Shown here: positions 24,301 to 36,300 of the stretch, in pieces
How the letters are laid out: every line of letters starts with the position of its first letter
Position numbering within the stretch: the stretch's first letter is position 1
NCBI RefSeq assembly: GCF_025370935.1
Contig: NC_133491.1
Span: 11,270,530 to 11,334,529, forward strand
Origin: Choristoneura fumiferana
Taxonomy: Eukaryota; Arthropoda; Insecta; Lepidoptera; Tortricidae
Length of the DNA: 64,000 nucleotides
Direction: 5' to 3'
The notes under the pieces: model-generated
Seen by the model: the letters and a program-made list of their open reading frames with translations, nothing else
Database searches by the model: none
What the model was told of the DNA's origin: nothing
Made by a program: the position numbers and the translations under genes

Positions 24301-27300
24301 ATTATTAAATACGAGTGTGAGAGGGACAGTGCAGTCAAGGCCATAAATAGACCAAGACGTCAAAAATATCTATACACCTTTATGTCTCTAAACATAAGGT
24401 TGTTGATGTTGTATACATATATTTGATGCTATAGCTGTATACATATTTTTACCCTCGATACGAACTTCGATTTTGGAATTTCGTAGTAGCCTCACAGATT
24501 TGTACAGTCAAGGGCAAAGATATCGACACGGCCAAAGTTGCAAAAATTTGTATAAACGGCCTTAATGTTAAGTGCATAAAGTCGTGTATACATATTTAAC
24601 TTTGGCCGTGTCGATATCTTTGCCCTTGACTGTATACCTGTATTGTTGGGAGATAAGTGGCTATAATATTGTACCTGGAACTTGCAGCGGCGCCCAGCCG
24701 CGGGGCGGGCGCGCGGCGGCCACGAGGCGCGCGGCGACCGCAGCCCCGGCCGCGCTCTCGCAGTGCGCGTGCCGCGTGTTGTGGTACGCGAAACCGCGCG
24801 ACGAAGCGAACGGCGCGCAAGGGCATGCGCACACCTGCAAAAAGGCGAACACTAAGGATGTCGCCACATCAATCGATCGATCATGGATCGATATCGATAA
24901 ACGATCGATATCGAACAGCCGATCTGTGCTGTTCGACGTCGATCGATTGATGTGGTGCAAACTATCGGTCAATGGATACTTTCGTGCCTTAAAATCAACA
25001 AGCAAAACAAGCTAAAAACTGACTCTGATTTAAAAAATATATATATTCTAATTTAATAAAATTGAAATTCCCGTTCAATGCATCTGCTGGTTCTGATGGT
25101 TTATTTGCGCAGATATATCCCACTAACATTATTTATTTATTCTGGAGAACCAACAGCTTAAAAGATACAGATTAAAGATACACACAGAGAGCCAATTACA
25201 GGTTCTCGCCGATAATAGTAGTGTAGGTACAAATAATAGCAGAATGCCCGCACAGAGTTCACTTAAGTACTGACGAATTGACAGAGAAGAAATAATCTAC
25301 TTAAAATAAATTTAATTAAAAAAAAATATGTAATTATTTAATTTTAATAAAATCTGGGAATTTCAATTCAACTGCTGATTTTGATGGTTTATGCTTGCGC
25401 AAATATATCCCACTAATACTATAAATAAAAAAGTTTGTAAGTCTATTTGTTTGTTACCTCATCACGATTTAGATGAAATTCGGTATACATATAGTTTGAG
25501 TTCCGGGGAAGGACATTGACATAGGATAGTTTTTATCCCGGAAAATTGCATAGTTCCTGCGGGATAGCGATAACCGAATTCTACGCGAACAGAGTCGCGG
25601 GTAACGGCAATAACGTGGTTATTACTAACCTTGGGCTGTGCAGTGCACAAGAACGCCGGCAGCGCCGTCGGCTCGTCTCGGTACACGACCGGCGCTCGCT
25701 CTTCGTGCGGGAACTCTGTTACTTCGGCTGTCGGTACGGAGACTAAACCGCCGTCTTCCGTCTTTATCTCACTCAGCATGGCAGACTAGGAAGGAAGATG
25801 TCTAGTTGTTAACAGAGTCAGTGATTAGAGTTGATAATTATATAGTTCATATCATTCCGTCAAATACCTATAACAGAAATAATACGAGAATTTCTTTACT
25901 CTAAAGTAAATTAATAAATACATTTGTTGTTTTTACCTGATCGTCTCGATTCCTCAGATTCCTGCTCCTCATGTTTCTATGTTCTATCGTCTCCGCCATA
26001 TAATGTATAATATGCTCCGTGTGCGTGTAGAATGGACCAACTACCATGGAAATAATAAACTATAATTAAAAATGCAAGTATACGCGACCACCACTAAAAT
26101 ATAGCTAATTCTTTCCAAAGACAATGCTGGCACAAGATGACTGCATTCTTGTAGCGGTCACCCATAAAATAACTATTTGAGCAAACAACTGCATACAGTT
26201 AGTGCAGAAATGAGTCAATAGTACTTTACTTATAAGGAAATAAACTGATGACTATTACAAATGGGTCAAAATTCTTTTCGTTGTATTGTTTTTGTCCCCG
26301 AAAAAACGTTTATCATATTTCAGTATATGTCTCATTGTCTGAAATGTATGTCACATATTCTGTTATTATAGGTACCATCAGCCAAATAAGTGGTCTATCA
26401 ATTTTGAAACAAGTTCCCGTCAAATGAATATGTCGCTAAGCCGAACTTTCAAGTTGACAGACACGTCTATTGGCATTATTGTTTTGTGACATGCAAACGA
26501 TCAACTTTAGGGTGGTAGACCTAGACCACATATTTGGCTGATGGTCCATCTGTCTGACTGGCGTCTCATATTAAAAAACGCGTTTACCTCGCGTCCATAG
26601 CGGATCAGTGAACAGCAAACCTCTCCACAACAAACTATCACTCCTCCTCTGTCGCAGCACATCTCCATCGGGGCATATCAGCAGTCTATCTTTGCTGCCG
26701 ACATCCTCGTAGTAGTCGGCATTCGGCGGCTCTTCGACTTCCGCGAATTCCGCTTTGACTTCGGCTCGAGTGTTCCGTAGCCACCAGAAATGTCGGTGAC
26801 GTAGTTTTTCGAACTTCTCTAAGCATTGTTCTATATGTTGTATGCTGGAAGAAGTTCATAACTTATGACATTTTTATAGCGAGTTTTTATAAGGATTTTC
26901 TGACAACATAATATGCTAACATACATGAAAAACACACAAATAGGGTCAGTTATTGTCGTCCGCAAACGGGACGTCTATTGACATTGAAGATTTACTTAAT
27001 GGCTTTTCTTTTAACTATTGGCCGAAATGAGGAGATACGTAGAAGAACGCGAGGGTCACCGACATAGTCAAGCGAATTAGCTCGTTAAAGTAGCAATGGG
27101 CAGGCCATATAGCACGGAGAACAGCTGGCCCTTGCGGCTGAAAACTTCTCGAATGGAAACAGCTGATCGGTAAACCCAGCGTAGGACATCCACCAACGAG
27201 ACGGACGGACTGCTTAAAGCTACAGGCTCACAGTGGATACAGGCCGCTTCCAATCGAAGCAACTGGAGATCTATGTCCAACAGTGGACGTCCTACGGCTG

Positions 27301-30300
27301 GTATGATGATGGAAAAAATACTTACGCACACAACCACCCGCACACCATGACCCTATAAAGCTCCATGGGCGACACATCAATGAGCCTCAGGAACCCAAAG
27401 ACGCCGCCGCCCTTGTGCACATACTCTGGCGCCAATACAGACAGTCGGTTGTAAAGTAAATGCCGCTTGGAGGGCACGGAGCGTATTAGAATGCCATCAT
27501 CGGCGAGTAGCTTGGGTATGTGGTAGTCATCGACTTGCATGGCGAAAGGGGAGCGGACGTCCCGGCGCTCGAACAGCTCGGGGTGATTGCAGACCTGGTG
27601 GGAAAACGGTTTTTTTGGATTCAGTCACCTTAAAGGCCAAAGACAAGGTCCTTGCTTTTAAATTTTGTATGAGGTGCTTTATAGGTGATGGCGGTGTGCC
27701 GTCGGGAAAAATCTATCATGGACGACTGGGAAGCAAGGCTCGGAACCGGTTTATAAAATAGCGGTAAATACCGGTTTATTTTGGTTTAACTCCGAACTTT
27801 CAAAGGAACGCGAACGTTTTGAAGAACTTAACTATAACCTAAATAAACCGGTTTATTCGACGAGTGACAGCTGGCCGGCCGGCGGCGGGCGGCGACGTTT
27901 ATCTTGCGCCGGGATAAACCGGTTTTTATTGTTCTAAACCGGTTAATCTAACAAGAACTTTATGGAAATGTTCCCTTCAAAACCGGTTTCAAAATAACGG
28001 TTTCGCGAACAAAACCAAAATGAAAAGGTTTTGCGCCAAGTACATGATAACGGTTTGGAAATTTCCTCTCGGTGCGTTAAGTCCTTTTACTGGAACGTCC
28101 AGTCGGTCTGTTAGGTCTATTGCCTTTAACGTCCATTCCCCTATTGTCCACTTCCCCATACGACATATTCATCGAATGTCTCTTTCCCCAAACGACCACT
28201 TCCATGTATGTCCTTTCATATCTTCCTGGCAGGTATGTTTTCTATTTTCACGGATCACTTGGTTTAATTTACATATTTATATTTGTAGCAGAGCATTCAT
28301 CACGATTACAACATCTCCATAGTGTAGTGCCCATCTTGTTCTTTCTACTCAAATTGTATTTGAATCCATGTCGTAATAAAGCCTCTCGGTGCGTTAAGGG
28401 AGAATGGAAATTTAACCGTTATCCGAGCCTTGCTGGGAAGGGCAGGCTCAGACAGTGCCGCGAAACCCGGCTGCACCAACCTCCCCGGAGCTAGGTAAAC
28501 CAGTTTGATAGGCTTGAGATCAAGCTGTGATGGCCTAGTGGTTTGAGCTATGGACTCTCAAGCTATGAGCTATGGCATCATTTGATTGTGGATTCAAACC
28601 CTTGTGCCCTTGTGTGGATTGTGCCTTAGACTGGTATCAGTGTCAATGATGTTATACCGCATACCTTCCTGAACTGCATGACTAGATTCATCAGGTTGGA
28701 CGTGAAGTTTTTGTCGACGTTGTGCCCCGACTCGGTGCCCACGGTGAAGTGAAGCAGCTCCTCGATTTTGATCTTCTGTTTCAACGCTGAAAAATACTTC
28801 TACTTCAGTCATTAACATAAAAGTATCTCTGCAAAAGCTCTCGCTTCCATGTTTTTTTTTTCATTCTTCAGTAAAAAACCCAATACTTTATTTTCAAAGT
28901 AAAAAAAAAAAAAGACTAAATAGTTTCGGCATTTTTAGGGTTCCGGAGCCAAAATGGCAAAACGGGACCCTTATAGTTTCGCCATGTCTGTCTGTCTGTC
29001 TGTCTGTCCGTCCTAAGAGTAAAGAGTAAAGCCTAAGGTATAAAATATACCTAAACTTGGAAGATTCCGTATAAAATATGAAATCCTTAGAAAAATATTA
29101 CTTAATTTTTTCATAATGGCTACGGAACCCTATTTTGGGCGTGTCCGACATGCTCTTGGCCGGTTTTTTATGAACTTCTGGTTACCTAGAACTATTACAG
29201 CACCAGAGACTTATCACTTATCACGCTTAACAAAACGAATAATAATTACTTTGACGAAAGACTTGCTTTGTTAAACAAACCGGCACTTAAGTGTACTCGT
29301 GACCACGGCCACTGCAATGTGGCTGAAACATCGATGTAATTATTATTCCCTTAAGAGTAATAAGTACCGGATGCTGTAATAGTTCTGCTTACCTATGTAC
29401 AGTAGTTTCTGCCGTATCGTGAGTGGACAGTGCACCATAATCTCTATCTTGTCTGACAGCTCGTTTTCCACGTCCTTCTTTATTCGTCGCAGCATGAATG
29501 GCTTCAGTATCATGTGGAGTCGCGACAGGTGCTCTACGATAAATAATACGACCACTATATATGTGAGTAAGTCAAAGAAGGAGCACACTCACACAACCAC
29601 CTAATGTCAGCAAACACATAAAAGATGGTTACTAGTAAAAACATTGATATGTGTGAAAAGAAGTGAGCATTTATAATTAACTTTGATTATTTTGTAAATA
29701 TTAAAGAAAGAAAGAAATAAAACACATTAAATTATTGTTAAACAACAAAAAAACCGATGAAATTATTGAAAAAGGAGGCATTCGATCTTAGCCTTCTGTG
29801 CTGACAACACAAGTGTCCCACTAGCTTGATCGTTTCAAAAAACCTTTCATAGCATATCTCATGTCCCATTACTCACTCTCATCGATAGTGCTCTTGTTCT
29901 CAGCATGGCTCTCTATATCCTTGGAGAACCATTCGTTGAACTCGTCGTGCGAGTCGAAGAGCGTCGGCATTATGAAGTGAAGCAACGCCCAGAGCTCCGC
30001 CATACTGTTCTGTATCGGCGTGCCTGAAAACATTGTCTTTTATTGCCATCGCAAAAAGGTTGCCCTATTATAAAATATACGTTACAAAATTTGGGAAACT
30101 TACACGTACGAAACGTAGTAGTAAAGTTCTAAAGTTCTAGCGCAATGTTTGAATCAGCGGTTCATTATGCGGAGCTCCTATTACGGTGCAATTTTAGTGG
30201 ATACAAAACTATTATAATCTAAACTATACCTTTACGTGTTGGAAAAATTGGCGTTTACGTCATTATGTATTAATGTATGTATCATGGTCACTGTTAAAAT

Positions 30301-33300
30301 GTACGATTATTTGGATGGGATACAATTAAGATACAGTAATCTTTATTCCACAAATTAGTACAGTGTGACTGTAAAAATCAAAAGGCAAGGTAGATTACAT
30401 ACATCAAATTTTGTATCTGCATAAAATTATTCTTGATTTGTGGAATGCAATAAATAATATTTGTATTTGTAGATAATTTTCTCTAGCAGAAATTAAGGAA
30501 ATTTAAGGGTTGTTACACACGTACCACAACCACACCACGTCGCAGCGTTAAAATGCGGTCAAGGTGGTTACGTGTGAATAGTGTCGCTGCGGCATTTTGC
30601 AGTTGCGTTGTGGTGCCTACACAATGTGGTTGTCGCTAGTAGTTGCGGTGTGGTCCGGGCGGAGGGAGTAGCTAGTCGAGCGGGGAAAACTAGTCGGGGG
30701 TAGGCACTCACCTGACAGCAACAGCCGGTTCCTACAGCTGAATCCAAGCAGCAGCTTCCACCGCATGCTGGCAGAGCTCTTGATGGCCTGAGCTTCATCC
30801 AGTATCATGTACTGCCACGACACCCGGTTGAGGTACTTGAGGTCGCTGACCACTATCTGGTACGAGGTCACGACGACGTGGAACGCCGCTTGCCTGGTGT
30901 GGAGGTCTTTGCGCTCCCAGAATTGACGGAGGATTTTGCGTTCGCTGGGACTGCCCCAGTAGGGTACCTGGGAGATGTCAAGGGTAATAGATTTTATTGG
31001 GAGAACTTTAAAAATAGGACGAGTGTGAGTTGGACTCGCGAACAGAGGCTTTCGTAGGGTGAAAAGCAAAAAAAAAACCTAACACCATAAGATCAAAAAA
31101 AAAACTTTTATTGATACTTTTTAATAATATATAAGTAATGGAATGGCAAACATTATTAACACATTTCAAGTTAATCGTATTTATCGACTCGGCGACCTCT
31201 AAACGACGACACCCCACTCCAGGGCGTAGGTCAATATTTTTTCACGCCCCCCTTTAACTAAAATAATTTCAAACTAACTACGTTTTAAAATAATTTCAAA
31301 ACTATTTTTGGTTTCTTGTATGGGTTTGGATGAACAAGATGCTTATGCTGTGACAAACTACAGCTTTGGACCTACACTAACACACGTAATGATGTCTCAC
31401 GTATGCAACCAGATACAATAAATAACGCAGATTCACTTACCACTTTGAAATCCGGCACGAACCGCTGCAACTCCTGCTGCCAATTATGCAGCGTCGACGC
31501 AGGAGACACGACTAAAAACGGTCCCCACACGCCCAACCGTTCCGCCACGTGGCAGAGGAACGCTATGCACTGCACTGTCTTGCCGAGACCCATCTCATCA
31601 GCCAGGATGCCGCTGATGCCCTGCGGAGAAGCAGACCTTGTTAATCCTACTAATATAATGCGAAAGTTCAATCACGAAATAGGCGCACTAAGCCCCTGTG
31701 CAAATAGAGCGTTTTGAGCGCGAGGGTACTCGCGCGTAGACACTCGCGCGCAAATCGCTCCGTCTGGACAGGGTCTAAGACGTCGAATTGCGGAGAACAG
31801 CCCAGCCAGCCAGATGCAGGCCGCTTCCTACCGAAGAAACTGGAGGTCTATAATGGATGTGATGGGTACGATCACGAACGTTAGTTTGAGACCTATTTCA
31901 TCAAAAATTCTTTGAATTGTCATACAAAATGACAGATGCGCACGCGTTAACCATTCCAGATGACGCCGTACTTGTAGCTTCATACCTTACTATAATACTA
32001 ACATTATAAATTTCTAATATTATATTATTATATTATATTATATAATTATTTTATATTTTATTTCATATTTTGTATTTCAGCTATTTTTATAACTTTTGTT
32101 TGTAACTATTATGTGTGTGTTGAATAAATTTTTTTCATTTCATATCATAATACAGAATGTGCCCATCCTATCAATACTAGAAACCTGATCATAAAGATTA
32201 GCTAGCCAGTTCATCCCCTTCAACTGGTATCCTTTGAGCGTTCCCTGGAAGATGTCCGGTTGCGTGTGGTCGCCGCGCGGCGCCGCCGCGGGGGTCGCTG
32301 GGGCGCTGAGGTCGTCGGAGGCGTCGGTCGCGGGGGTCGCGGCCCCAACCCCGAACTGCCGCGCGCGCGCACGCTCCGTACGGAAAGCTTCGCGAGCGTT
32401 ACGCGACGCGCGGGATTTCATCGCCTCGCTAGTTGGAGAAAGAAGGAACATAAATATCGTCACTACTTTTAGAAAAGGTCGTCTCTCTTAATCGATTATC
32501 TTTTCTGAGTGAACTTTATGAACATTACTTCAAGTGTCAATTTTATTGACATTAATTTGAGATAAGAGATTTTTTCAAAGCAGTGATGTACATAATATAG
32601 ATTCGTCGATACAACTACCCGTGCGTATTAGTAAAATAAACTACAACACTCCACTGGACACTATAGTTCATTCCTGTATTATTATTTGTTTGTAATTTAT
32701 TCTTTAATTGTATACTGTAGTTTTAATGTATTTTATTTGTAATTATTTTATTTTGAAAAAATGACTTTCTGCCTAGTTTCTTGCGGCGCATTCTTCTTGG
32801 CAATGATGGTCTTTCCGAAAGCGCTGGTAGTTTAAAAAATGACGTGTAAAAGTGCCCATTGCGGCCTATTTACTGAATCATCATCATCATCATGTCAGCC
32901 GAAAGACGTCCACTGCTGGACATAGGCCTCCCCCAAGGCTCTTCACTCAGACCGGTCTTGTGCTTTCCGCATCCACCGCGATCCGCGATCTTAAGGCGGC
33001 ACGATTTCCATACTAATATATTTACACAATCATGAGCGCTTGAAAGAATAATTTGAAACTAAAATCACATCTGTTGACGTTTAGTTTGTTCTTTATTTGA
33101 GGCATTTTTTATTTACCTAAAGAAAGCTTTTGATTAATAGCTTAATCTAGATGATTATTTTAGTTAATTTTTTGTCAATATGTGAGTGGACGGCGACAGT
33201 ATCGTACGCCAACGGCTCGGTTAGTAGTGTGCGTTTCAGCTACGTTGTCAGCTCGCCGACAATTCGATGCTAAGCGACGTTGCCAGATTTCGTTTGATTT

Positions 33301-36300
33301 GTCTGATCAAAATCACATAATTACCATTTTGAAGCTCGTTTAACTTTTTTTTTAAATATTTTTGCTGGCCATAGGTAAAAAGTCCGTCAGTCAAAAGACT
33401 GAAGTGCAACGAACAAATGCATTGCCAATTCTTTGGATTTCCGACAGAAATTAGGAAGAAAATCACATAACATGAACGTATTAACAAATAAGTACGGAAA
33501 ATTGCATTAACGGATTATAAATTAGTAGTGATAAAATCAGATAAAGGCTGCATGGCTTGTGGCTTTTTCCATAAAATAAAAATAAAAAACATCAAGTCAA
33601 ATGTCAAATTCGTCAAGTCATAATTTTTTGTTCGTTTGTTGTCATTGGTTGTCATGACATTTTAAACTAATGGAGTAATTTTTTCCTAAATTAAATTATC
33701 GTAATTTGTCCTCGAAATTGGCCAGATTATCATTATCTATAATCTATAATGTGAATGCAGTTATATTTTCAAGTATTGAACTGAATTATAATTCACATTG
33801 GAAACTATGAAGCCACGAACTTTGCAAAAAAATTACATAAAGCATCAATACTCTGGTCTCGAAAAAGACGCATTATAAGGAAATTAAAAAGTAAGTACAG
33901 TAGCGGCTGAGTACAACATACAACTTCCACCACCCCGTGGGTACCGTAGGAATCGGCTGAGGGATAATATCAGAAGATGGGCAGCAGCGTTTTCCAAGCA
34001 ACCCACATCATATACTGTGCTCGCCAACCCGCTTATCAAACGTGGCAAGGCAGGCACGGGAAAATATAGGGGAGGCCTAAAGTCTCAGTTTCCATGACCG
34101 TAGGTGTTTAGGACAGATTTTTTTCCAATTATTTTTCCAATTCCCCAGCCCCTGGTAGCGGACTAACTTTTGAGCCTCATATCTCGGTAATTTTGGAGTT
34201 CAGAGAAAAGTTCATTTGACAAAATATGCTTCTTCAAAATATGTTTTATTTTCATAATACAATATTTAATTACAGAGTGGAAAACACTGTTATAACATAC
34301 ATTGTTGGCTGGTAAGCTGTGTATTGAGACTGGCACAAGACTGGAAAAGTGGAGTGAAAATGCAAGAGGCACTCAGCAGTGGTTGTATGTGGGCTAATTT
34401 AATTGACTGATTTAAATAAATAAAATAAAAACTGACTTAGTGATGGACTTTTTTATTTGTTGTTCAATAGAGCCTTCGATTACTACCCAATCAATTAAAT
34501 TTGAAATAAAAATAAACAAGTCTAATTTCATATTTTCACGTGTTTTTCGTTGAAGCAAAATATCGTGAAGAAACGTACAGACACCTGCTAAATAATTAAT
34601 GGTGTGCGCTATATTTCAATTCACACTGGGCCTGCGTTGAAAATAACGCCCAAGCCCTCATTGTGAGAGGAGGCCTGTGTATGTAGGTATGTATAGGGAT
34701 AATGATTATGACTAATTAATTATCTCATAGTATGTAAACTGTATTGTAAATAAAAATAAATAAACAATCGTTGAGTTACGGTCCAGGAAACTGAGTCACG
34801 TACCAGGATGGAACCTATGTGCTACTAATGTCATGTTGACATCCCATACACCTGCCAAAGAAATCACAGCGCAATTGAATATGAAAAGGTTCCACTTGGG
34901 TTCCACTCTGGTACGTGATTCGGTTTCCTTGACTTTGTAAAGGCGAACTTATCCCTCGAAGGGATCTCTATCAAGCAACCCTTGAGTGGATGTGAGGAAT
35001 TATAAGTCTCATAGTACTTACTGTAGTTGTGCTGTGCATATTCAGATTTACCTAAAATTTAAAAAAAAAATGTTTGTGCCTAAATTAGGTCTTATAAATT
35101 TTTAGCTACACATTTCAAAAAATATTAACATCATTAACTAAGAACAATAAAAAAAAAACAAAAAAAAACTAAATCTTACAACGGGTTTGAACCCGAACTT
35201 CCTAAGCTGTGGGTAGGGTAAACTCTAGCCTTATGCAACTAGGCCAATCTGCTCTTTGAACATGAGAGCGAAATTAACAAAGACTTCTGTTTACAACAAA
35301 TTACAAGCATGTGTGCGAAAATATCTCAGTCGAAACTGCAGCGATCAAGTGAAAGTATTTTCTAAATTAAAATACATCTGAAACTTGGTACGATATATCA
35401 CAAATTTCACGCTATTGGCGGTATGTACATTATTTTATAAAAATATCCACGATTTCATTCCTAAAAAAAATAAAATACGAGGAATTTGCACACTAACGTC
35501 ATCTACTGGCGCTGTAGTGCCTAGCTGACCGTGACAAACGACCTTAACCAAGACATACTACAAAACATCATCATCATTTCATTTACTGAATAAATGATTT
35601 GAATTTGAATTCTTTTAGGAATCGATAAACGGCTACCGATAAATCCATACTAAATTATGAATGCGAAAATGTGTGTTTGTACGTTTGTGCGTTTGTATGT
35701 TTGTCCGTTCGTCACGTTGAAACGGAGCGACGGATCGACGTGATTTTTGGCATAGAGATAGTTTATGGGCCACAGAGTGAGTGTGATTGAAGCTGGTAAG
35801 GGTAAGGGAGCGAGCAATTCGCGCCGTTTTGAGGTTTTATTTTCTAGATTTGCTTGCCACAAACGTTCTCATAGACTATAGTAGCCTCTCATACCCCACC
35901 TGTCGTAATTATCAATGGCAGCGAGCCTAGGATCCCTGTCCTCATCCAACTGCCGCAGTATCCGGTCTGTGCCTTCCGGGTCTTCGCCAGTATTCAGTTT
36001 CCGCTGCATGAAGTGAGCATACAACTCGGTTTGCGTTATGAGGAAGTTCAGCTTGCGACGTTGCCGTTTCGCCTCCATTAGTTCCACGTCCATCTGAAAT
36101 AGGTGTGGGTTTTTTATAATGCAAAAAAGTCACATTTGCCGAATAGGTTATTCAAAACCATCAACAAACGCACTATAGTGCAATAATAATAGTAATACAA
36201 TTAATTAAAAATCATTTGTAACGACCAACACCTGTTGTTTGTTACCAATAAAAAATCATGTCATTTTCATTTCCAATTGACATTATTTTTTTTATAATAT

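Noticed and set aside
24572..25015. 147-residue plus ORF
   Set aside because: It is a shadow of INO80 exon 18 on the opposite strand extended through a MITE and the ATCGAT palindrome.
31980..32060. TATTATATTATA low-complexity run as a functional site
   Set aside because: Simple AT microsatellite-like sequence, common in this background.
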